17,657 nucleotides of DNA. It comes from Clostridium sp. UBA4108. Its GTDB lineage: Bacteria > Bacillota > Clostridia > Clostridiales > Clostridiaceae. This document shows positions 1-7,771 of this stretch, one piece after another; position 1 is the stretch's first letter, and each line of letters starts with the position of its first letter. A program made the position numbers and the translations under genes. Location: assembly GCA_002381695.1 (NCBI GenBank), contig DFXM01000028.1, positions 121,506 to 139,162 on the forward strand, read 5' to 3'. Below the pieces are notes generated by a model. The model was given only the letters and a program-made list of their open reading frames with translations. It had not been told where the DNA came from and ran no database searches.

Positions 1-51
1 TTGAATAGAGACTTAGTAAATCAAGGTTTTGAAATGGTTGAACAGGAATAA
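1..51 (+). CDS. 3' end of an upstream gene (partial, unidentified)
   Basis: Frame 1 is open from the window edge and gives 16 residues ending in VNQGFEMVEQE before a TAA stop at 49-51. The composition looks like an ordinary protein tail, but the piece is too short to identify. No terminator hairpin followed by a T-run is seen between it and the pel operon, so readthrough into the operon cannot be excluded. The open frame could also be chance. Confidence 0.35.
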   Translation: MNRDLVNQGFEMVEQE

Positions 52-76
52 TATGAAGTTCTAACTAACTATATTT

Positions 77-100
77 TATAATAAAGCCTATTTGTATAAT
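77..100 (+). promoter_or_regulatory. Candidate -10 elements for the pel operon
   Basis: Two perfect TATAAT hexamers occur at 77-82 and 95-100, upstream of the first pel gene. Neither has a good TTGACA-like hexamer 16-18 bases upstream, so these are candidates only. If 95-100 is used, transcription would begin at the left edge of the hairpin at 104-147. Confidence 0.3.
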
Positions 101-103
101 GTA

Positions 104-147
104 GAAATTTAATTACAACTTATATACATAGGTTGTAATTAAATTTC
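104..147 (+). repeat. 20-bp hairpin / inverted repeat in the pel leader
   Basis: The arm at 104-119 is an exact reverse complement of 132-147 (16 bp). The stem continues inward with one G-T pair and three more pairs to a four-base ATAC loop at 124-127. No T-run follows. The next landmark is the AAGGAGG ribosome binding site at 158-164, so it does not look like a terminator for + strand transcription. It may be an operator for a dimeric regulator or a structured 5' end of the pel mRNA. Confidence 0.85.
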
Positions 148-174
148 AACATTGCACAAGGAGGATTATATTTA

Positions 175-2313
175 ATGAAAGTTCTACTAGTAGGAAGTTG
201 TAACCGATTCACAGGAAATTTAATTGACAGATTCGTTAAAGAAGGCAATCAAGTTAGCATACTATCCAAAGAAGATTTTAAGAAGGAAACTAAACCTACT
301 CTGAAATATACATTTTATAAAAATAATGAACAGATCTCTATAATTTCTAAGACTATGCAAAGTGTATGCCCAGATACCATATTCTTTATGGGAGATATTT
401 ATAATAAATACCTTACTGATATCTCAGGCTTTCAAGGGAAATACTTAAATTTACTCATTAATACTCTCCAACTCTCTAAGAAATTTCAGGTATCAAAGTT
501 TATTTACATGTCTACAGATGAAATATATGATTCTGAAAATACTTTTCCCTTAAATGAAATTCATTCCATTAGGCCTTCAAGCGAAATTGGACTTCTATGT
601 CAACAGGGCGAATATCTTTGTAATCAATATGAAGATATATATAATTTAAACACTATAATTTTACGTTTTGCTCCTCTCTATGGTTTTGGACTTTATGATA
701 ATGTATATGATCCAGTTTGTAATGTAATTAATCATATAGAACAGGGAAATGAAATTAAGAATATATCTAGGCATAATTATATTCATATAAAAGATGCTAC
801 AGATGCTGTCCTTCGAGTGGCTTATGAAGGTAACTGCCCTATCTACAACATTGGTGGGAATATAGCCCTAGATGAAATAACTATAGCTAAATCTGTAGCA
901 GCCATAAAGAACACTTCCCTTTCCCTAATAGATAGTGAAGTGAAGAACTATAACATTGATAATAGGTTAATTAAAAAAGATTTAGAGTGGAGTGTACATC
1001 ACGAAATTCCTAACTGTTTAAGTGAATTAATGGAAATTTATGACCTTGATAAAAAATCTATCTCAGATCATAAAGAAAAAAGAGGGACCTCTAAGGTTAA
1101 AAGCTTTAAAAATTCTACCGTTGCTTTAACCTTGGAAACAATTTTCATGTTCCTCTTCTTTGCATGTCTTACATTAATATTTAAAGACGATCAAATATTT
1201 TCTCAAATTAACTTTTTAATCATATATATCATAATCATAGCTGTATTACATGGAATGAAGCAATCTATATTAGCAGTAATATTCACAAGTGGGTTTTACA
1301 TTTATTCTTCTATGGCTGAAGGAACAACCCTGTTAAATTCCATGCTTAATGTATCTACAATTTTGATAGTTGCTCAGTTCATCCTCATAGGTGTAATAGT
1401 AGGATATGCTGTTGAAAGATTAAGAATAGTTTTAGCTGTGGAAAAAAATGAATATGAGTATTTAAAATCAGAATATGAGGAGTTAACCCTTATAAATAAT
1501 GAAAATATACAGATAAAACATGAGTATGAACACAGATTGATAGACTCTAAGGATAGTCTACCAAGGTTATATTCTGTTATTTCAAAATTAAATTCATTGG
1601 ATAGAGAAGAAATTTACCCTGCTGCTATTGGCGCGATCTCTGACATTCTACAGGCCCCTGGGGTTGGAATATATTCTATAAGTGGAAAGAGTTCTTTTAT
1701 CAGGCTAAATTGTTCCACTGGCAACCCTGGTTTTCCTAGAAAATCAATAAATCTTGAAGAATATGAAGAAGTACTTCTTAAACTAAATCAGGGTGAAATA
1801 TATGTCAGTGACCAATGGAATAAAAATATACCTCAAATGATATCCCCTATATATAGCAAGGGAAATCTAATTGCTTTAATTACTATAAATGATCTCCCAT
1901 TTGATAAATTAACATTGTATAGCATAAATTTACTTCGTACAATTTCAGCCCTTATTACAGTTTTCATAATTCGTGCACAGGAATTTGATAAATTATCTCA
2001 AGATGAAAAGTACCTTGATTCTACCTTGATATTAGCACAAAAGGCCTTTGAAGAAGTAATTAATGCAAGGAAAAAAGCCTCAGATCAAAACCTTTCTGAA
2101 TATGTGTTAATTCGTATAGATAGTCCTGATAATGCTATAAATGCCTATAAGAGCATACTCTCTTCTTTTAGAGATACTGACTATTTTGGTGTAGATGAAG
2201 ATGAATTTTTAAATGTACTACTTTCTAATTCTTCAGTTGAAGATGCAAAAACTGTTATAAGGAGATTGGAAAATCTAGGTGTAGAGTGTTCTATTAAAGG
2301 AGAGGCAATATGA
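175..2313 (+). CDS. pelD: SDR-PelD fusion, membrane c-di-GMP receptor of the Pel system
   Basis: The 712-residue protein joins an extended short-chain dehydrogenase/epimerase-like domain (about 1-290) to a PelD-like part: four membrane segments (about 317-412), a charged, probably coiled-coil linker (415-465), a GAF-like domain (about 465-600) and a degenerate GGDEF domain (about 610-712). The GGDEF signature is replaced by DEDEF (674-678), so it should not make c-di-GMP. RDTD at 666-669 fits the RxxD inhibitory-site motif with which PelD family proteins bind c-di-GMP. The SDR part looks catalytically dead: the Ser/Thr-Asp motif is kept (STD, 113-115), but the YxxxK Tyr and Lys positions are Ile138 and Cys142, and the glycine-rich loop is reduced to GSCNRFTG. 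The start is ATG with AAGGAGG ten bases upstream. First gene of the operon; its stop overlaps the pelE start (ATGA). The PelD assignment is strong from domains plus context; the SDR role is unknown. Confidence 0.88.
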   Translation: MKVLLVGSCNRFTGNLIDRFVKEGNQVSILSKEDFKKETKPTLKYTFYKNNEQISIISKTMQSVCPDTIFFMGDIYNKYLTDISGFQGKYLNLLINTLQLSKKFQVSKFIYMSTDEIYDSENTFPLNEIHSIRPSSEIGLLCQQGEYLCNQYEDIYNLNTIILRFAPLYGFGLYDNVYDPVCNVINHIEQGNEIKNISRHNYIHIKDATDAVLRVAYEGNCPIYNIGGNIALDEITIAKSVAAIKNTSLSLIDSEVKNYNIDNRLIKKDLEWSVHHEIPNCLSELMEIYDLDKKSISDHKEKRGTSKVKSFKNSTVALTLETIFMFLFFACLTLIFKDDQIFSQINFLIIYIIIIAVLHGMKQSILAVIFTSGFYIYSSMAEGTTLLNSMLNVSTILIVAQFILIGVIVGYAVERLRIVLAVEKNEYEYLKSEYEELTLINNENIQIKHEYEHRLIDSKDSLPRLYSVISKLNSLDREEIYPAAIGAISDILQAPGVGIYSISGKSSFIRLNCSTGNPGFPRKSINLEEYEEVLLKLNQGEIYVSDQWNKNIPQMISPIYSKGNLIALITINDLPFDKLTLYSINLLRTISALITVFIIRAQEFDKLSQDEKYLDSTLILAQKAFEEVINARKKASDQNLSEYVLIRIDSPDNAINAYKSILSSFRDTDYFGVDEDEFLNVLLSNSSVEDAKTVIRRLENLGVECSIKGEAI

Positions 2314-3206
2314 ATTGGATTTTTGGGATAATAATAGGTCTAAATTTAATTATATCTTTAATTTATGGAGTTTTTAATTTTAAAAAGAAGAAACAACTAG
2401 CTCTATGTTTAATGTTAACTTTTTTAATTATTCCAGTACTAGGTATAGTTATGTATGGAATTGTTAACCTTGTAATACACACTAATAAAAATAAGTTATA
2501 CCTATATGACAGCAATAATCTTATGATTCATAAAGATAACTTTAATTACATCTACCGACCAAATTTAAAAGAAGAATTAAACATCATACCTGTAGAAGAA
2601 GCTCTAGTAGCTAGTAATGTTAATGAAAGACGTAGCCTTATACGTAATATATTAAAAAGGGATCTTCAAGTTTATTCAAGGAGTGTTAAAAGAGCCTTAT
2701 CTGACAGTGATTCTGAATCCACTCATTATGCTGCTTCTGCCATAACAGAGGTATATAGAAAGCTATCTGTTGGTATACAAAATTTAGAGTCACAGTGCTT
2801 AAGTGATCCTAATAATCTACCCTTAAAACTAAAATTTTCAGATACTCTTATAGACTATATAGAAAACAGTTTGCTTTCAGAAAGAGATAGAAAACTTAAT
2901 ATAAATAAATTCCTTGCTATCATAAATGAAATATATGAGAAGTCCCCTTCCTTGCTTACAGAAGCAAATTATTCTAAGCAAATTTTCTTTTTACGAGAAA
3001 TTGGAAATAAAGCTGAAGCTATGATGTGGGCAAACAGATTCAATGAATTATTTAATAATGAAGCTTCCTACATGGATATGCTAAGGTGCTGTTATGAGCT
3101 AGGGGATAAAAATCGTTTTATGAATACTTTAGATGACCTTAAAAGCTCAGATATAAATCTCTCTGAAAAATCTGTAGATATAATACGGTTCTGGATCGGA
3201 AGGTGA
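2310..3206 (+). CDS. pelE: PelE-like membrane-anchored helical-repeat protein
   Basis: The 298-residue protein has two N-terminal membrane segments (about 2-22 and 29-57) and then a cytoplasmic, mostly helical region with probable TPR-like repeats (about 95-295). It contains the polar stretch SDSDSESTHYAAS (131-143), resembling a segment I associate with PelE and related exopolysaccharide proteins. PelE is known as an inner-membrane TPR protein of the Pel synthase complex that works with PelD, PelF and PelG. Here the ATG overlaps the pelD stop by four bases, giving translational coupling. The order D-E-A-F-G matches Gram-positive Pel loci. The sequence alone would be a weak identification; the context makes it likely. 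Confidence 0.8.
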   Translation: MNWIFGIIIGLNLIISLIYGVFNFKKKKQLALCLMLTFLIIPVLGIVMYGIVNLVIHTNKNKLYLYDSNNLMIHKDNFNYIYRPNLKEELNIIPVEEALVASNVNERRSLIRNILKRDLQVYSRSVKRALSDSDSESTHYAASAITEVYRKLSVGIQNLESQCLSDPNNLPLKLKFSDTLIDYIENSLLSERDRKLNINKFLAIINEIYEKSPSLLTEANYSKQIFFLREIGNKAEAMMWANRFNELFNNEASYMDMLRCCYELGDKNRFMNTLDDLKSSDINLSEKSVDIIRFWIGR

Positions 3207-3212
3207 GTACCT

Positions 3213-4946
3213 TTGTTTAAATTTAGAAGATTTGCCTATATACTTCTAATTGTTGGTTTTATATCTATTGGATTTTTCCTAATAAGCAATTCTATTTTCA
3301 ATGTAAAACACGATTTTTCCAATAAATATAATAACACAGCAGAAACTATTGATATAAAAAGCATAGATTTCCCCTTGAATGTGGAAAGCAAAAAGTATCT
3401 AGTTCTATACAATGATATAGAGGCTTCTGAAAAATCAACTTATTTAAATACTATTGAAGCCTTAGAAGCCCTTAAAGTTACCTATTTGTGTGAAAAGCAA
3501 GTAACAAAAGAACACCTTTTAAATATAGACACACTTATTATTGCAACTAAAGAATTTACCACTGCTATTTCTTCAGAGGACATTGGTAATTTTGTCACCT
3601 CAGGTGGAGAAGTTCTCTTTGCTGGAGGGATATCAGAAAATACCATGAGTATGTATTTAAATCCAATCTTAGGAATCATCGAGAGAGGATTCTTATATAA
3701 CTCTCAAGGACTATTCATTAAAGAGGGTTTTTTCCCTACAGGTGCATTAAATATAACAGAAGCTATAATACCCTATTCTTCCACCAGTGTTCGCTTAAAG
3801 GACACCTGTAAAATTTATGTTACTGACAGTGATAACAATCCAATAATATGGACCAATGAATATCGGGAGGGAAGGATTGGAGTTATAAATGGAAATATAG
3901 TTGAAGATAAGGCTGCTATGGGGCTTTTAGTTGGAGCCCTTTCTGCAATTCAAGAGCACATGATATATCCTATTATAGGTACAAAGGCGGCATTTTTAGA
4001 TGATTTTCCACCAAATAAGAGATTTAAGACCTCAAAGCTATTAGAGTATTATGGTCGTAATAGTGAATCCCTCGTTCGCGATATTTTATTGCCTAGCTTT
4101 TTAAAGGCCGCACTAGATAATGATATTTATTATACTGCTTTCTTTATGGAATCAAATGATCATTCTACAACATCCAAATTAGTTAATAACGACCAATTTT
4201 CCTATAATGCCAAAGAGATATTAAAATACGGTGGGGAAATAGGTATAGGAGGAGATGACTCTCTGGATAACGTAAACTATGGAGCTATAGATAAATTTAC
4301 AAAGGCTACTATTGAGGATGTGTTTAAAAATTATTATATACGTTGCTATAGTCCCATATACGGAAGGCCCACATCCGAAAGGTTAAATGAGCTAAAGAAA
4401 GCTTTTAATCACATTACCATACTTCGAGGTACTTACTTTGGAGATAAAGATACTCAGCTTGTTCAAACTTTTAATAGCGAAAATCACATAGTGAATTATC
4501 CATATATTACAAATGGATATGAGCTTACAGATAGGACTCTATTTTTACATGGTTCTATGGTTACTACCTATGGCATAGTTTCTCATTCCTTTAGAACTAC
4601 AGAGCTCATAAATCCTACAAGTGATGCCTATAATTGGAATCACCTTGAAAAACCTTTTTTAAAATTATGCAGCGAACTTTTTGGTAAATATCAATGGTTA
4701 GAGAGTGTAACCTGTTCTGAGGGAGCCTATCGCATAAAATCCTATGAAAGTTTAAAAACCTTAGTTCAAGTTAAAGACAATGATATATGGGTTTACTGCA
4801 AGAACTTTGTTTCAGGACAAACTTTCTTTATAAGAAGTGAAGCTAATTTAAGTGCAATAAGCGGTTGTACAATAACAAAAATAAGTGAAAATTATTATAT
4901 AGTAAATGCTACAGATCCATTATTTAAGATAGATAAGGAGGGTTAA
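3213..4946 (+). CDS. pelA: PelA-type deacetylase-like protein, membrane anchored
   Basis: The 577-residue protein starts at TTG with a GGAAGGTGAG ribosome binding site just upstream, six bases after the pelE stop. An N-terminal membrane anchor (about 7-26) places the rest outside the cell. Residues about 60-250 form an alpha/beta domain (GGEVLFAGG at 131-139) resembling the amidotransferase/reductase-like part of PelA or DUF2194 proteins. From about 258 a polysaccharide-deacetylase-like (CE4-type) domain begins with FLDDFPP (261-267), then a C-terminal beta-rich tail (about 500-577). Where CE4 enzymes have EIG-x-H-xxx-H for the metal, this one reads EIGIGGDD (342-349), with neither His. It may bind metal differently or be inactive. 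The glycoside hydrolase domain of Pseudomonas PelA is missing, as in the deacetylase-only Gram-positive form. Known PelA partly deacetylates the GalNAc-rich Pel polymer. Confidence 0.78.
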   Translation: MFKFRRFAYILLIVGFISIGFFLISNSIFNVKHDFSNKYNNTAETIDIKSIDFPLNVESKKYLVLYNDIEASEKSTYLNTIEALEALKVTYLCEKQVTKEHLLNIDTLIIATKEFTTAISSEDIGNFVTSGGEVLFAGGISENTMSMYLNPILGIIERGFLYNSQGLFIKEGFFPTGALNITEAIIPYSSTSVRLKDTCKIYVTDSDNNPIIWTNEYREGRIGVINGNIVEDKAAMGLLVGALSAIQEHMIYPIIGTKAAFLDDFPPNKRFKTSKLLEYYGRNSESLVRDILLPSFLKAALDNDIYYTAFFMESNDHSTTSKLVNNDQFSYNAKEILKYGGEIGIGGDDSLDNVNYGAIDKFTKATIEDVFKNYYIRCYSPIYGRPTSERLNELKKAFNHITILRGTYFGDKDTQLVQTFNSENHIVNYPYITNGYELTDRTLFLHGSMVTTYGIVSHSFRTTELINPTSDAYNWNHLEKPFLKLCSELFGKYQWLESVTCSEGAYRIKSYESLKTLVQVKDNDIWVYCKNFVSGQTFFIRSEANLSAISGCTITKISENYYIVNATDPLFKIDKEG

Positions 4947-4947
4947 T

Positions 4948-6384
4948 TTGAAAGTATGCTTAATTTGTGAAGGATGCTATCCCTATGTAAGAGGGGGTGT
5001 ATCAAGTTGGGTACAAACTCTTATAACTAAATTTACAGATATTGAATTTGTTATCTTAACTATTGCTACAAGTAAAGAAGATATGGATGGCTATAAATAT
5101 GAAATTCCAGCCAATGTAGTAGAGATAAAAGAAATTTTCATAAATGATACCATTATCAATGATAATCTAAAAAAAGTCTCTCTTTCAAAGGAAGACAAAA
5201 CCACTTTACGCTCTCTCATTATTGAGGATATAGATCATGTTGATTGGAAAAAAACTCTAGATTTTCTTGATAGAATGAAGCATAAATGGAAAAGTATACA
5301 AATGGGTTGGGATTTTTATGATATTGCTGTGGAACTATACGAAAAAAAATATTTCCGTATGGTATTCTCAGAGTTTCTATGGACCCTTAGATCTATGTAT
5401 ATACCCTTAATTGCCTCTATTACCTTAGATATACCAAAAGCTGATTTATATCATAGTGTATCTACAGGCTATGCTGGGGTTATTGGGAGTATGGCAAAAA
5501 AAATATATGAAAAGCCTTTTATCATTACAGAGCATGGTATTTATACAAGAGAAAGAGAAGAGGAAATTATTAAAGCAGATTGGGCAAAAGGACAGTTTAA
5601 AGATATATGGATAGAACAATTCTATAAATTTTCACGACTTGCCTATTTTACTGCTGATAAAGTAATCACCCTTTTTAGTACAAATAGTGAAATTGAAATA
5701 GAGCTTGGTTGTCCACCAGAAAAAATTGAGATTATACCTAATGGTATAGATGAGGAGCACTATGTGGATTTACCTGAAAAATCCACAGAGGATTCTAATT
5801 ATATAGATATAGGTGCAATTATTCGAGTTGTGCCTATTAAGGATGTGAAAACAATGCTCCTTGCCTTTGATGTAGTAAGAAGTATAATCCCTAATTCTAG
5901 GCTATGGATCATTGGCCCCATTGAAGAAGATAAGGATTACTATAATGAGTGTGTTAACTTAATAGAGTCAATGGAAATATCTAATGTTATATTTACAGGA
6001 TATGTAGATGTTAAGGATTATATAAATAAGATGGATATTTTACTCCTTACAAGCATAAGTGAGGGTCAACCTATTGCAGTCTTAGAAGGTATGGCAAGTA
6101 AAAAGCCTCATGTTTGTACAAATGTGGGAGCCTGCAGAGAGCTACTCCTTGGAAGAATAGATGATCACTTTGGAGATGCAGGTATAATAGTGCCTGTTAT
6201 GAATGTCAGTGAAATATCTAATTCCCTAATAAAACTCTGTAAAGATGAAAATTTGAGAAGAGAAATGGGTAATGCAGGTTATTTTAGAGTGAAAAAATAT
6301 TATAGAAAAACAGACTTTACTGAAAGATATCATGATATATATGAAACCTATGGAGGTGATAAATATGGCAGGAATAGGCTTTGA
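4948..6384 (+). CDS. pelF: PelF, GT4-family glycosyltransferase (Pel synthase)
   Basis: This 478-residue GT-B fold glycosyltransferase starts at TTG behind a strong AAGGAGGG site, one base after the pelA stop. The N-terminus CEGCYPYVRGGVSSW (7-21) is the hallmark of PelF-like GT4 enzymes. TEHGIYTRERE (194-204), IPNGID (263-268) and the E-x7-E pair in SEGQPIAVLE (E372, E380) complete the family pattern; the last contacts the nucleotide-sugar. No signal peptide or membrane segment is seen, so it is cytoplasmic and must be recruited by PelD/E/G. In Pseudomonas, PelF is the Pel polymerase and binds UDP. The final 20 bases overlap the start of pelG. This is one of the most secure assignments in the window. 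Confidence 0.93.
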   Translation: MKVCLICEGCYPYVRGGVSSWVQTLITKFTDIEFVILTIATSKEDMDGYKYEIPANVVEIKEIFINDTIINDNLKKVSLSKEDKTTLRSLIIEDIDHVDWKKTLDFLDRMKHKWKSIQMGWDFYDIAVELYEKKYFRMVFSEFLWTLRSMYIPLIASITLDIPKADLYHSVSTGYAGVIGSMAKKIYEKPFIITEHGIYTREREEEIIKADWAKGQFKDIWIEQFYKFSRLAYFTADKVITLFSTNSEIEIELGCPPEKIEIIPNGIDEEHYVDLPEKSTEDSNYIDIGAIIRVVPIKDVKTMLLAFDVVRSIIPNSRLWIIGPIEEDKDYYNECVNLIESMEISNVIFTGYVDVKDYINKMDILLLTSISEGQPIAVLEGMASKKPHVCTNVGACRELLLGRIDDHFGDAGIIVPVMNVSEISNSLIKLCKDENLRREMGNAGYFRVKKYYRKTDFTERYHDIYETYGGDKYGRNRL

Positions 6385-7771
6385 ATTAAGAAAACTATTT
6401 GCGACCAAAAGCATTACTAGCAAATTAAAGGGAATAGTTTATGCATCCTTTGCTACAATTGGCCCTATGATTATATTCCTTTGCATGCTTATTGGAATTC
6501 ATTTAATTATGAATATATATGATGTAAGTGATAGCCATAAGTTATTCTTTACCACAACTACACTTTATATGCTTGTAGCTGGAATTATTATTTCCAGTAG
6601 TGTTAGTAATGTATTATCTCGTTATATAGCTGATAAGATTTTTGAGGGGAAGGATGAGGATATATGCTCTTCTATATATGGTTCCATATTTTTCACTTCC
6701 CTTATTGCTATGCTGGTTGGCATTCTCCTTATAGCTCCTATGGTTTTAAAGTATAGTGTATCTTTAGCCTATGGTGTAGGCTTATATTACTTCTTAATAA
6801 TGATGACTATAACCTACGTGATAATGATATATATTTCAACCATTAAGGAATACACTAAAGTTTCATTATCTTTTTTAATTGGTATATTATTTGGAGCCTT
6901 GACCTTTGTTATTATATATTATGGTTTCCATATAGACATACTTCTTTCACTTTTATACGGAATGGCTTTTTCATTTTTCATCATCAATGTGCTTCTACTG
7001 ATATATATTAATAAATATTTTCATAGCTCAAAACTCAATTGCTTTGAATTTTTAACCTACTATAAAAAATACCCTATGTTATGTATAAGTAGTTTACTTT
7101 ATATAGTTGGTATATATGTTCACAATATTATCTTTTGGTTTTTTTCAGATGCCGCAGTTAATGTAATGTTTCTAAAAGTATTACCTGCTTATGATATGGC
7201 TGCCTTTCTTGGCATGTTAATTAATATATCTGCCATGGTAATTTTCGTGGTAAAAGTAGAGACAACTTTCTATGAAAAGTATCAACTATATTGCATTGCA
7301 ATTGCTGGTGCTAGTTATTCTGCCATAGAAAAGACTCGTAAGAATATGCAAGAAACCTTAAATAATGAATTATTTTATATCTATGAAGTACAGCTCATTA
7401 TAACTATTGTGCTTATAAGCCTAGGAATGGTATTCTTCCCTAGATTCAATTTAGGTGGCATGGTACTTGACTATTTTATTGTGTTGGGAATGGCTTTTTA
7501 TTGTACCTTCTGTATGTATTTCTCAGTTATTTTCTTATATTATCTCGATGACCAAAAGGGTGCTCTCTATACAACATCCATATTCTTTATAGTTACTCTA
7601 GTGGTAAGTATAATCACATGCAACATTGCTCCTTCTTACTATCCTTTAGGAATACTACTTGGAGCATTCTCTAGCTGGATTTTTAGTTTTTTCCGCATAA
7701 AATTTTTTATAAAGAATATTAATAAACAGATGTTTTGTAGTAAAGCTTTAATACAGGAGATGAAAAAATGA
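6365..7771 (+). CDS. pelG: PelG, multi-pass membrane transporter for Pel
   Basis: The start is placed at the ATG at 6365, behind GGAGGTGAT at 6352-6360, although the frame is open further upstream. This gives 468 residues beginning MAGIGFELRKLF, the typical PelG N-terminus, and a 20-base overlap with pelF in another frame. The protein is almost entirely hydrophobic with about twelve predicted membrane segments and resembles MOP/Wzx-type flippases. In known Pel systems PelG forms the inner-membrane complex with PelD and PelE and is thought to carry the growing chain outward while PelF makes it. The stop overlaps the next gene's start (ATGA), so cotH is translationally linked to the Pel core. 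Confidence 0.92.
   Translation: MAGIGFELRKLFATKSITSKLKGIVYASFATIGPMIIFLCMLIGIHLIMNIYDVSDSHKLFFTTTTLYMLVAGIIISSSVSNVLSRYIADKIFEGKDEDICSSIYGSIFFTSLIAMLVGILLIAPMVLKYSVSLAYGVGLYYFLIMMTITYVIMIYISTIKEYTKVSLSFLIGILFGALTFVIIYYGFHIDILLSLLYGMAFSFFIINVLLLIYINKYFHSSKLNCFEFLTYYKKYPMLCISSLLYIVGIYVHNIIFWFFSDAAVNVMFLKVLPAYDMAAFLGMLINISAMVIFVVKVETTFYEKYQLYCIAIAGASYSAIEKTRKNMQETLNNELFYIYEVQLIITIVLISLGMVFFPRFNLGGMVLDYFIVLGMAFYCTFCMYFSVIFLYYLDDQKGALYTTSIFFIVTLVVSIITCNIAPSYYPLGILLGAFSSWIFSFFRIKFFIKNINKQMFCSKALIQEMKK

Noticed and set aside
104..147. Hairpin as a terminator of the upstream gene
   Set aside because: No T-run follows on the + strand, and the ribosome binding site of the next gene begins 11 bases later.
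104..174. c-di-GMP riboswitch in the pel leader
   Set aside because: The leader is too short and lacks the conserved GEMM-type motifs; c-di-GMP control is better explained by PelD.
3482..3679. Small - strand open frame inside pelA
   Set aside because: Antisense shadow of a real gene with no start signal or recognisable product.
6332..6364. Upstream in-frame extension of pelG
   Set aside because: The ATG at 6365 has a GGAGGTGAT site at the right distance and gives the typical PelG N-terminus; the extension reads through pelF codons.
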